This document shows, piece by piece, positions 47,056 through 55,447 of a DNA stretch of 64,000 nucleotides (positions are counted from its first letter, which is position 1; the number at the start of each line of letters is the position of its first letter). The position numbers and the translations under genes are program-made. Below the pieces are notes generated by a model that saw only the letters and a program-made list of their open reading frames with translations, did not search any database and was not told the origin of the DNA. This DNA comes from Acidobacteriota bacterium (lineage in GTDB: Bacteria > Acidobacteriota > Vicinamibacteria > Vicinamibacterales > CAVVIG01): positions 62,001 through 126,000 of the forward strand of contig QHWB01000038.1 of the NCBI GenBank assembly GCA_003222395.1. The letters are read 5' to 3'.

Positions 47056-48723
47056 TTATGCCTCCGGCAGCCGGCCGACGCCGGCGAGGCGCCATTGGCC
47101 GTCGCCGTAGCGAAAGAAGACATCGATCGGCTTCTCCCACGATGGCAGCAGTGCACCGACGCCGCTCAATTGCACCTTCACGAATGCGCCGGCGCGGCGA
47201 GGCAGCCCGACCGGCGCCTCGATCCGGCTGGTCCTTCCAGACGTTTCGCCGATACGGTCGCTGGTCGCGGTCGCGTTGTCGAACCGGAACCACACGGCGC
47301 GGTAACCGCCCGGCGCCTTCGCGAAATCCGCATCGACGGCTGCGTTCCGGAACGTGAGCACTCCGTCGTCGTCGAGCGCCGGATCCACGATCGGATTGAT
47401 GGCCGTCAGGTAGGCGCGTCCGATCGCGTCGCGGCGTTCGGCGAGCGCCCGCGCCAGGAACGCTTCGGATTTCGGATCGCGGAAGTCGCCGGCGCGGATT
47501 GCGGCGCGCAGCAGGTCGGTCTTCAGCGTCATGAGCTTCCGCGCCGCCCAGAACTTGTCGTCGGCGCGCGCGTGGAGGAACGCCTGGTTCGGCACGCGCG
47601 GCTTCCAGAGATCCGGATTGAAATTCGTGTTGTCGTCGGGCAGCCTCCCGATGGACGGCGCTTCGTAGAACTTCGTCGTATGCCATTTCGGAAACGAGAA
47701 TCCGAACGACATCATCTGCCTGACCATGTCTCCCGGCTCGATCAGGTACTCGGACCCCTCCCAGAAGTCTGCCGGCGCGACGCCGGCGCTGCCGAGCGCC
47801 GATCCGAAGTCGAGGAGATGGTGGCGGACGAACGACCGGCCGTTCTCGGTGATCAGCGTGTCGAGCGAATTGATCGCCTTCGCGTCCGTGTGATTGAGCC
47901 AGGCGGCGAATACACCGTACGCACGCAGCTCGCGCCGGTGCTGGTGCGGGACGACGTCGTTGGGATCGTCCGGCCGCGTGTCGAAGAAGCGCATTCTTCC
48001 GATCGGCTTGCCCGGAAGCGCCTTGCTGGCCACGATGCGGTAGGCGCCGTCGGGTTCGCGATCGGCGCGCTCGAGCAGCGTGTCGAGGTCGTCGATCCGC
48101 ATCGGGCGACGCGTTCCTCCCGGCGGCGTGAACTTCGCGCCGTCGGCGATGACGAGCTGATCGCGCCGCATGTAGGCGATGTGGTTCTCGGGCACGTGAT
48201 AACCGAGCGCCCACATCAACTTCGTCACCGCCACCTCGGTGCCCGTCGCCATTCCCCGATACCCGGGCGGATCGAACTTCAGGAACCACAGCTGCCCCTT
48301 CGTGTCCTTGATCGTGAAGCCCGGCGTGACGCCGTCGCTCTTGGACGAGGTGACCGTCCACGTGCCGGGCTCGGGCCCGGGCGTCGTGTCGGGTCCGATG
48401 AACACGTCCTCGGGAGTCAGCGGTCGACGGCCCGCGCGGTTCGTGAACCAGCTCGAATCCGGAACCTCGCCGAGCGTGTTCACGTTCTGCGCGCGCGCAT
48501 CGCCCGCCGCGCTTCGCGCGAGCAGGTTCGTCGTCAGATCGACGATCAGGTCGACTTCCAGCGGCTTCATGCCCGACGCGTCCTCGGTGTCGCGCTCCTG
48601 CCAAATCGGGTCGTCCTCGTAGAAACGCGGCGACGCGGCTGAAGCGCCCATCGTCAGCGCGGCTGCAACGCCGAGCGCGCCGGCGACGATGACGGCGAGT
48701 CGTGATCGTTTCGTGGTGTTCAT
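47056..48723 (-). CDS. Exported protein with an atypical kinase-like fold (HipA/PI3K-like motifs)
   Basis: The protein (555 residues) has a signal peptide (RLAVIVAGALGVAAALTMGASAA). The mature part shows kinase-like motifs in the right order. Lys149 lies in QLWFLKFDP, placed like the ATP-binding Lys. H278-T-D280-A-K-A-I-N285 resembles the catalytic HxDxxxxN. Asp305 lies in LLDFGSALG like the metal-binding DFG. The spacing resembles HipA/PI3K-type and other atypical kinases rather than Hanks kinases. I do not recognise a named family. Kinase activity outside the cytoplasm would need exported nucleotide. The start at 48723 has AAAGGA upstream; the in-frame ATG at 48750 does not. It follows the transporter-barrel gene by 43 bases. 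Confidence 0.65.
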   Translation of the reverse strand: MNTTKRSRLAVIVAGALGVAAALTMGASAASPRFYEDDPIWQERDTEDASGMKPLEVDLIVDLTTNLLARSAAGDARAQNVNTLGEVPDSSWFTNRAGRRPLTPEDVFIGPDTTPGPEPGTWTVTSSKSDGVTPGFTIKDTKGQLWFLKFDPPGYRGMATGTEVAVTKLMWALGYHVPENHIAYMRRDQLVIADGAKFTPPGGTRRPMRIDDLDTLLERADREPDGAYRIVASKALPGKPIGRMRFFDTRPDDPNDVVPHQHRRELRAYGVFAAWLNHTDAKAINSLDTLITENGRSFVRHHLLDFGSALGSAGVAPADFWEGSEYLIEPGDMVRQMMSFGFSFPKWHTTKFYEAPSIGRLPDDNTNFNPDLWKPRVPNQAFLHARADDKFWAARKLMTLKTDLLRAAIRAGDFRDPKSEAFLARALAERRDAIGRAYLTAINPIVDPALDDDGVLTFRNAAVDADFAKAPGGYRAVWFRFDNATATSDRIGETSGRTSRIEAPVGLPRRAGAFVKVQLSGVGALLPSWEKPIDVFFRYGDGQWRLAGVGRLPEA

Positions 48724-48766
48724 AACAATCCTTTTGATGGCGGCGTTCATGAGAGCACGTCGTTCG

Positions 48767-51214
48767 TCAGAAGCTCGGGCTGAAGGAGAACGAGAGGCCC
48801 ATGCCTTCGCGCGTGCGGGCGAGCTCGATCCGCGTGACGGTTCTGTTCAGCGTGTGCAGCGTGAGGCCGATCCCGTACGACTTCTTCAGGTCGTGCAGAT
48901 CGAGGTCGCTGAACCTGGCGGCGACCTTGCCGGCGTCGGCGAACAGCGCCATGTCGACGAACGGTCCTGCGGTCCAGCGGTACTCACCCGTGAACAGCAG
49001 CCGGTTGCGATCGCGGAAGCGCCACGTCGAATATCCGCGAAGCGTGTGGCTGCCTCCGAGATCCGGCATCAGGAAATACGGCACGTCGTTTCCGTTCGAC
49101 GTCTCAGTCGAAGACGTGGCGGCGCGAAGCGCGATCACCCAGTTCTCGCGCAGGAGCGGGATGAACTGATCGACCTCTGCGTCGACGCGACGGAAGCTGT
49201 CGCGGCCTCCGCTCTTCGTGTCGTGATGGTCGGACCAGTCGAGGCGATAGAATCCGCCGCGCCTGGTATAGGAAGGCGAAGTACGCCAGTCGAGCTCGGC
49301 GAAGAGGCGGCTCCGCCGGTACGTCGGGTTCGCGTCGGTCGCGTCGACGGCGAGCATGTCGACGCCGCCGCCGACCGCGACGAACGGCGCCGCCTGGACG
49401 CGGACGGAGGCGCCGGCGGTCGCAGTGCGGTACGCGAAGTCGCCCCGGTGTCCGCTCGAATCGTTGCCGATGCCGTAGAACGGCACGTTCGGCGCGTCGA
49501 GCCAGTGACCGTACATCTGGATCGTGACGCGTTGGTTCGCGAACGCGGGCAGCGTGAACGACGCGTCTGCGACTTTGTAGTTCCTGATCGACCAGGCGGC
49601 GTGCGCGTCGAACCTGCCGGAGTCGGCAAAGCGCGCGCGATAGCCGGGACCAATGGCCAGCCCGCCGCCATCGAACGCGCTGCCAATGAATGCGTAGATC
49701 GGGCGCTCGGCGAGGAATGCGTTCTCGACCATCAGAATCCGCCGTTCGCTCGCGGTCGGCTCGTATGGATGGAGATGCGTCGCCTTTTCGGCGCGCTCGG
49801 CAGCGAGCTGCGCTTCGCGCGTGCCCTGCGCCGTTGCGGGCGCCGCGAGCGCGAGCACGGTGACCGCTGCGGCGGCTGCGGCCGCCCGGCGCATCTCTAC
49901 GCGCGGCAACGCGAGACGCCGACAGGCGATCCGCGCGGCAATGGTCAGCCAGGCCAGCGTCAGCGCGACGTTGACGCCCGCGAACTGCGCAACGCTCAAA
50001 TGCAGGATGGTGGTGCCGGAGTAGACCGCGGCCGCCGAGAGCACGTCGCCTCCGCGGACGAAGAACGTGTCGATGGCCTGCTTCGCCTTGTACTTCTCGT
50101 CTCGCGTGGTCGGCAGCCACAGCAGTTGGCGCGCGGTGTTCATGATCGAGTAATCCGTCGCGTTCTCGGCGGTCTTGATCCAGCGGACGAGCGAAAATCC
50201 GGCGCCGGCCGCGATGATCGAGTAGCCGCCGAGCGCGATGAGCGGCAGCGCGAGCAGCACGCCCGCGAGCCCTCTGTGCTTGACGAGGCGCGAGGCCACG
50301 AACGCCTGGAGCAGGAACGCCGTCACGTTGACCCAGAACTGATAGTCGCCGACGTACGCGCCGATGAAGGCCTGCCGGTTGAATGCCGGATCGAGCAGTG
50401 CCAGCTGTTTGACGTGATCGGTCAGCAGCCGTGAAATCAAGTACTCGCCGGTAGTGTTCACGACGTTGAGCAGAACGATCAGCGCGGCGATCATTCGCAG
50501 ATAGCTGCTGCTCAACACGAGCCGGAAGCCGCCGGACGAAGACATGGACGGTTGCGGCGCGGAGCTGTGACGTGAATCACGTGCGTTGATCCACACATAC
50601 AGCAGCACGCTCGCCGCCAGCAGCAGCGCCGAAAGCTGCAGGATGCTCTGCGGAGTGAAGCCCAGACGAAACAGGCGCGCCGATATGAACGACCCGAGCG
50701 GCGCGCCCGCCGTCATGCCGATCGCGATGATCGGGAACAGCCGACCGCCCGCTTCCTTGCTGTAGATGTCGTTGGCGAACGACCAGAACTGCGCGACGAG
50801 CGACATGTTGAAGATGCCGACCCAGATGAAGAACGCGACGCCGACGTACGGCACGCGTGCGGCGACCGCCGCCGCGAACAGCTCGATGCACACGACGAAG
50901 AACGTCGTGACGCCGACGAGCAGCCTGACGCGATCGACTCGCGACGCGAACCAGCCGTACATCGGCACGAATCCCATCAGCAGCAGCGCTTGTCCGGCTG
51001 CCGTATACGAGCGGACCTCGGCGCCGCCGCCGAGCAGGATCAGCGGCTCGCGCACGGTCTTGATGACGGAGTAGCAGACGAGCAGCACGAAGATGTTGAT
51101 CAGCATCAACACCGCCGTCGCGCCTTCGCCGGCACGGACGGCCGTGAAGAGCGACAGCGCACGATCCAGCGGCGACTTCTCGGAGCGGGTCGGGGTGATG
51201 CGAAGTCCGGGCAT
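48767..51214 (-). CDS. ATP/ADP-translocase-like transporter fused to an outer-membrane beta-barrel
   Basis: One open frame of 815 codons holds two proteins by content. Residues 1-440 are a 12-helix carrier of the Npt1/Npt2 (Tlc) nucleotide transporter type, with SVIKTVREPLILLGGG and LLWLPTTRDEKYKAKQ plus IDTFFVRGGD. Residues 441-815 begin with what looks like a signal peptide (MRRAAAAAAAVTVLALAAPATAQ) and continue as a BamA/TamA-like barrel (FYGIGNDSSGHRGDF, SHTLRGYSTWRFRDRNRLLFTGEYRW, ending SFSFSPSF). No stop separates them. Either it is a true inner-to-outer membrane fusion, or translation restarts at the ATG at 49894 and the stop has been lost by mutation or sequencing error. The start at 51214 is supported by GGAGAG upstream. 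Confidence 0.75.
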   Translation of the reverse strand: MPGLRITPTRSEKSPLDRALSLFTAVRAGEGATAVLMLINIFVLLVCYSVIKTVREPLILLGGGAEVRSYTAAGQALLLMGFVPMYGWFASRVDRVRLLVGVTTFFVVCIELFAAAVAARVPYVGVAFFIWVGIFNMSLVAQFWSFANDIYSKEAGGRLFPIIAIGMTAGAPLGSFISARLFRLGFTPQSILQLSALLLAASVLLYVWINARDSRHSSAPQPSMSSSGGFRLVLSSSYLRMIAALIVLLNVVNTTGEYLISRLLTDHVKQLALLDPAFNRQAFIGAYVGDYQFWVNVTAFLLQAFVASRLVKHRGLAGVLLALPLIALGGYSIIAAGAGFSLVRWIKTAENATDYSIMNTARQLLWLPTTRDEKYKAKQAIDTFFVRGGDVLSAAAVYSGTTILHLSVAQFAGVNVALTLAWLTIAARIACRRLALPRVEMRRAAAAAAAVTVLALAAPATAQGTREAQLAAERAEKATHLHPYEPTASERRILMVENAFLAERPIYAFIGSAFDGGGLAIGPGYRARFADSGRFDAHAAWSIRNYKVADASFTLPAFANQRVTIQMYGHWLDAPNVPFYGIGNDSSGHRGDFAYRTATAGASVRVQAAPFVAVGGGVDMLAVDATDANPTYRRSRLFAELDWRTSPSYTRRGGFYRLDWSDHHDTKSGGRDSFRRVDAEVDQFIPLLRENWVIALRAATSSTETSNGNDVPYFLMPDLGGSHTLRGYSTWRFRDRNRLLFTGEYRWTAGPFVDMALFADAGKVAARFSDLDLHDLKKSYGIGLTLHTLNRTVTRIELARTREGMGLSFSFSPSF

Positions 51215-51233
51215 TCTGGTCTCTCCTCGGACC

Positions 51234-51265
51234 GGTAACGCGCCAAGCGCGGCGAAACCCCGCAA
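51234..51265 (-). promoter_or_regulatory. Two-block leader motif, copy A
   Basis: On the minus strand, TTGCGGGGTTTCG, 11 other bases and GCGTTACC stand 19 bases before the transporter-barrel start. The same two blocks with the same 11-base spacing precede the second transporter (55350-55381). It looks like a promoter recognised by an alternative sigma factor or a shared operator. Confidence 0.55.
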
Positions 51266-51276
51266 TCGGCACGCCT

Positions 51277-51497
51277 CGCTCGGCTGAAAGCCTCGCGCTA
51301 CTGGGTGAGCGATGTGACGTTGGTAGCGCGAGCCTTTCAGGCGAGCGCGGCGACCCGCGTAGCGCGCGCCTTTCAGGCGAGCGTGGCGACCCGCCGCGTA
51401 GCGCGAGCCTTTCAGGCGAGCGTGGCGACCCGCCGCGTAGCGCGAGCCTTTCAGGCGAGCGTGGCGACCCGCGTAGCGCGAGCCTTTCAGGCGAGCG
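51277..51497. repeat. Hairpin-repeat array at the 3' end of a kinase gene
   Basis: One copy in the form CGCTCGGCTGAAAGCC-TCGCGCTAC (51277-51301) faces five copies of GTAGCGCGAGCCTTTCAGG-CGAGCG at 51322, 51359, 51398, 51437 and 51473, joined by TGGCGACCCGC-type linkers. The last copy contains the TGA stop codon of the kinase read on the minus strand. The core folds as GCCT-TTC-AGGC flanked by GA/GA mismatches and a CGC/GCG stem. Confidence 0.9.
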
Positions 51498-53097
51498 TGG
51501 CGACAGCGGCTGCTTCTGTGACGGTGAGCGGCGCGGTGAGCTCGACCAGGTGCCGTTCCCACCACGTTCTGGCCGATTCGTTGTCCCAGCGCTCGCGGGG
51601 ACGGCATCGGCCCAGCCAGTCGAGCACGGCTGCCGCGTCCTGCGGACGCCGGCGCGGATCCTTCTCGAGACACGCCAGCACGAGCGCCTCGAGCTCGGAG
51701 GGAATCGGCATCTCGGTCCGCTGTGACGGCGGGACCGGGGACGCCTGCAGGTGCAGGAGGAACATGTCGGCCGGGTTGTCGGCTTCGAACACCGGCTGTC
51801 CCGTCAGCACGTAATAGGCGACGCAGCCGATCGCGTACACGTCCGCGCGCTGATCGACTTCGCCGCCGAGCACGATTTCGGGCGCCATGAACGCGGGCGT
51901 TCCCGTCGTGCGGCCCGCCTCCGTCGATCGCGGCCCGAGCGACCGACCGCCGTCGCACGTCACCAGGCCGAAGTCGAGGACCTTGACGAAGTCGTAATCG
52001 AGGCCCATCCGGCAGATATAGATGTTCGACGGCGTCACGTCGCGGTGGACGAGCCCGCGAGCATGCGCCTCGCCGAGCGAATGACACACCTGCCGCAGCA
52101 GGAACAGCGCGCGCCCCGCTGAGACCGGTCCGAACTCCCGCACCAGCGACTGCAGGTCGCGGCCGGCGAGCAGCTCCATCACGTAATAGAACGTCTGGTC
52201 GGTCGTCACGCCGAAGTCGAATACCTGGATCGTGTGCGGCGAGCTCAGAGACGCCGTCGTCTGCGCCTCTTGCTCGAAGCGGCGGAGCATGGTCCGGGCC
52301 TCGGCCTCCGTGCCCGCGCCGAGCAGTTCGGGGCGTACGAGCTTGATCGCCGCGCCGCGTGCGAGCAACCGATGCCGCGCGCGCCAGACTTCGCCCATGC
52401 CGCCGCGCCCGAGCAGCTCCACGAGCTCGTAGCTGCCCATCTCCTGCGCGCGGCGCAGCCGGCGTCCGATCCGGTGCAGGACGTGCGACGGCAGCGTTGC
52501 GACGACGGCGCACGCAAAATTGGGCATGTAGAAGACGAGCGTGGTCGCCAGCGACGCTGACGGCGCGCCGCTCAAATGCACGATCGACGACGCGAGCGGA
52601 TCCATCGACGCCGCGGCCAGCGACGCGGCCAGCATCCTGCGCGGTGTCGCAGGCAGAATCATGGCGGCCACGAGAATCACGACCGTGTTCCACGACAAGC
52701 CGCGGCCGCTGCTGACCGCTGCAAGGCCTGTCAAGGTGTTGAGCAGCGCCACCGCGGCCGCGTTCAGCACCACATACAGCAGCCCGGCGTCTGTTTTCCG
52801 CGCGTACGCGTCCGGCGCGTACCGCGCGTAGACGAACATGATCAGCGAGACGGCGATCGCGACGGTCTCGACGACCAGGACGGGCCGCGGAATGGAAACG
52901 GCGATCGTGATCGGCCGGACGATCGCATCCATCGCCAGCCCGTAGGTCCACAAGCCCGCTCCGACGGCCGCGCACACCGCGAGCCGACGGATATGTTCGG
53001 AAACGAGCGCGTCTGGAAGCCGCTGCGACTCCCCCGAATCGGAAGTGTCCGGCGGCGGTGTGTCGAGGCGCGGTGCGAGGAGCTTCGGCGTGGCCAT
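51487..53097 (-). CDS. Membrane Ser/Thr protein kinase with N-terminal transmembrane domain
   Basis: The 536-residue protein has about six membrane segments in residues 35-205 and then a Hanks-type kinase: LGRGGMGEVWRA, Lys in AAIKLV, VHRDVTPSN, LDFGLVT and GTPAFMAPE with YAIGCVAYYVLTG. All catalytic residues are present. The membrane-first order is the reverse of PknB-type kinases, and no external sensor domain is visible. Its ATG is one base after the stop of the upstream transporter, so both belong to one operon. The last residues (VATLA) and the stop come from the hairpin-repeat array, so the C-terminus may have been trimmed or replaced by the repeat. Confidence 0.85.
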   Translation of the reverse strand: MATPKLLAPRLDTPPPDTSDSGESQRLPDALVSEHIRRLAVCAAVGAGLWTYGLAMDAIVRPITIAVSIPRPVLVVETVAIAVSLIMFVYARYAPDAYARKTDAGLLYVVLNAAAVALLNTLTGLAAVSSGRGLSWNTVVILVAAMILPATPRRMLAASLAAASMDPLASSIVHLSGAPSASLATTLVFYMPNFACAVVATLPSHVLHRIGRRLRRAQEMGSYELVELLGRGGMGEVWRARHRLLARGAAIKLVRPELLGAGTEAEARTMLRRFEQEAQTTASLSSPHTIQVFDFGVTTDQTFYYVMELLAGRDLQSLVREFGPVSAGRALFLLRQVCHSLGEAHARGLVHRDVTPSNIYICRMGLDYDFVKVLDFGLVTCDGGRSLGPRSTEAGRTTGTPAFMAPEIVLGGEVDQRADVYAIGCVAYYVLTGQPVFEADNPADMFLLHLQASPVPPSQRTEMPIPSELEALVLACLEKDPRRRPQDAAAVLDWLGRCRPRERWDNESARTWWERHLVELTAPLTVTEAAAVATLA

Positions 53098-53098
53098 A

Positions 53099-55327
53099 TC
53101 AAGACGCCGCTGAACCTGCGGACACCACCGAGGCGCGCAGCCGCAGTTCCTCGAGGTTCAGCATGATGGAATGGTTGGACCGCAGGAGCTCCGCCATGAC
53201 CTCGTCACGCGTACGGGCGGAACGCTTCACGGATCGGCGCTCGATGAATGGCCACAGCCGCCTTCGGATGGCCGGCGGCAGGACGCCTTCGAGGTATTCG
53301 AGCGCGGTGCCCTGCAGGTACTCGTCGTCGGTGTGAAGGCTCCGAAACGCGATCTGCAGCGGCTCGCGCGGGAGCACGAGCGACAGCAGGGTGAAGACGT
53401 GCGCGAGGCTCTCGCCCGCCCGGGTCCGAACGAACTCGTCGAGCGCCGAATGGCTGTCGCCCGCGTCGACCACGTCCAGCAGGCGACGGCTTTCCCACAC
53501 GCCTCGCCCCACGGCGACCTCGCGGAGTACGACGGCGAAGATCTGGTCGCGGTCGATCTCAACGCGGGGATTGCTGTCCACGATCGCCGCCAGCGATCGC
53601 GCCGATTGGTATCTGACATCGAAACGCAGATCGTCGAGCCCGAACATGAGACCGCTCGCGGCGCGCTGAGAGACGCACACCGAGAACACGCGTGCAAGCC
53701 GCCGCCTGACGGCAAAGTCCTGATTGGGATCGAGCAAGGCGTCGACGAGCTGACCGACGCGCTCTTCTGCGACCTTGCGGAGCGCAAACATCGCGTGATC
53801 GGCCACCTGATCCCACGCGAGCAACGTAATCGCGTGCGGCACGAGGCCCGGCGTCAGCCCCTCATCTCTCGAGAGGACTTCGACGACGCGGGCTCGATTG
53901 CGGGAGCGAAGGCTCAGCACGTCGCGCACTTCGGGCTCGAGCGAGACTGAATCGATCGCGGTGTGCCGAGCGTTCATCGCCTCTCTGGCTCCCGGGTCGA
54001 TCCGATCGCGTCTGATCAATCCGAGCAGTCGAGTGCCGGTGACCAGCGCCGCGTCCGACGGATCGATGCGGCTCGCGCGCTTCGAGAGATCGACGAGGCT
54101 GCTTGCCAGCGTACCGAGATAGCCTCGATTCAGCCGGCTCGCCGCGAGCACGGCGCCTGCCGAGCACAGCATCGCCAGCGAGAGAATGCCGGACGATTGC
54201 GACATTGGAGCGAGCAAGACGACCAATCGGACCAGTCCGCCGCCGACACCGTCGCCCAGACGGTCGAATCCGACGTCGATCAGCGTTTTGGCGGCGCGCT
54301 TCTCGTCAGCTGGAATCGGCGAGTAGAACAGTTCGTACCCGGCGCGAAAGAAGGAGCTGCGGAACACCGACTCGCCGCCTCGCGCGACGAGCACGCTGCC
54401 GAAGCCAGGCGCGACGAGACCGGCCAGGCTCCCGGCGAACAAGGCTCCGGACGGCGTCGCCGCCGACACGCCGAGCCCGAATCGCTCGAGGACGACGCGC
54501 GACGCCGACGTCTGAAGCGCGAACGCCAGCAGGCTCGTCGCGGCGTAATACAGCGCGAAAAAGCGCAGCAGGTTGTCGCCGCGCCCGAAAGTCTCGATCG
54601 ACTGTGCCTTGAACAGATAGTCGACGAGCGCCGCGCCGGTCGTGCCGAGCAGCACCAGCGCCGCGAGATTGCGCAGATAAGGCGCGTCACTCAACACGCG
54701 CAGCGCGGAGCGCGATGGCGCCGCGCTCGCTCGCTCGTCGGTCGATCCCATCCCTCCGGCGACCGCGGAGACGGCGGTCTGTCGCACGACCCACGCGCTC
54801 GCGAACTGCAGCAGGGCGAGCAGCGGAAGCATGAGCGGAGCGCCGAACGTGGCCGCAACGCGCTCGGTCGCCAGCGCGCTGATGAGTCCGCCCAGCGTGC
54901 CGGCCGCCGCGATGTGGCCGTAGCGCTTTTTCGCCGTTCGCGGGTCGAAACGCTCGCTCGCGATCAGCCAGAACCCGGACGCAAGCACCGGGCCCGCGCC
55001 GGAGATGTGAAGGTAGATGATGACCGCGGTCGTCGACGGCGCATGCGACCGGACGATCCATTCGATCAGAAACAGCGCGCCGCTGACCGCGAAGGATGCG
55101 GGCACCAGGGCGGCCGGCGCGATCCGACGGCCGGTTCTCGCGTTGGCAATGACGATCAGGATCGAACACAGCGAGGTCGCCATCAGCATCGCCGGCAACG
55201 CCGACAGGTCCAGCGACGTGAGGAACAGCGCGTCCCGCACCGCCTTTCCGCTGACGAACTGCGCTGTGACCGCCGCGGCGCCAATCATCGCCGGTACCAC
55301 CGACGGCGATGTGCCTTTCGTGTCCAT
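53099..55327 (-). CDS. ATP/ADP-translocase-like transporter with C-terminal HEAT repeats
   Basis: The 742-residue protein has a 12-helix carrier (residues 1-410) with the family features VSGKAVRDALFLTSL and YELFYSPIPADEKRAAKTLID plus GFDRLGDG. These match the Npt1/Npt2-type nucleotide transporters known from intracellular bacteria and plastids, and divergent copies occur in free-living bacteria. Residues from about 430 form HEAT-like helical pairs (ARVVEVLSRDEGLTP, VDALLDPNQDFAVRRRLARVF). The cargo could be ATP/ADP or another solute. GGGAG six bases before 55327 fixes the start; an upstream in-frame ATG at 55381 lacks one. It is paralogous to the transporter half of the 48767-51214 gene. Confidence 0.8.
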   Translation of the reverse strand: MDTKGTSPSVVPAMIGAAAVTAQFVSGKAVRDALFLTSLDLSALPAMLMATSLCSILIVIANARTGRRIAPAALVPASFAVSGALFLIEWIVRSHAPSTTAVIIYLHISGAGPVLASGFWLIASERFDPRTAKKRYGHIAAAGTLGGLISALATERVAATFGAPLMLPLLALLQFASAWVVRQTAVSAVAGGMGSTDERASAAPSRSALRVLSDAPYLRNLAALVLLGTTGAALVDYLFKAQSIETFGRGDNLLRFFALYYAATSLLAFALQTSASRVVLERFGLGVSAATPSGALFAGSLAGLVAPGFGSVLVARGGESVFRSSFFRAGYELFYSPIPADEKRAAKTLIDVGFDRLGDGVGGGLVRLVVLLAPMSQSSGILSLAMLCSAGAVLAASRLNRGYLGTLASSLVDLSKRASRIDPSDAALVTGTRLLGLIRRDRIDPGAREAMNARHTAIDSVSLEPEVRDVLSLRSRNRARVVEVLSRDEGLTPGLVPHAITLLAWDQVADHAMFALRKVAEERVGQLVDALLDPNQDFAVRRRLARVFSVCVSQRAASGLMFGLDDLRFDVRYQSARSLAAIVDSNPRVEIDRDQIFAVVLREVAVGRGVWESRRLLDVVDAGDSHSALDEFVRTRAGESLAHVFTLLSLVLPREPLQIAFRSLHTDDEYLQGTALEYLEGVLPPAIRRRLWPFIERRSVKRSARTRDEVMAELLRSNHSIMLNLEELRLRASVVSAGSAAS

Positions 55328-55349
55328 GCGGTTCTCCCACTCTCCAGCG

Positions 55350-55381
55350 GGTAACGCGACGTACAGTCCGAAACCCCGCAA
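55350..55381 (-). promoter_or_regulatory. Two-block leader motif, copy B
   Basis: TTGCGGGGTTTCG, 11 bases and GCGTTACC on the minus strand, 22 bases before the transporter start. The two blocks are identical to copy A at 51234-51265, while the bases between them differ. Confidence 0.55.
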
Positions 55382-55447
55382 CTCCGGTTAAACTCGTTGA
55401 AACTAGACAGGAACGCGTCACCCGGCCGAGGACCCCGCAGGAGTGAG

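Noticed and set aside
49923-52975. Long open frames on the strand or frame opposite to the kinase and transporter genes
   Set aside because: They are side effects of high GC in the third codon position; their translations are Arg- and Ala-rich without domain motifs.
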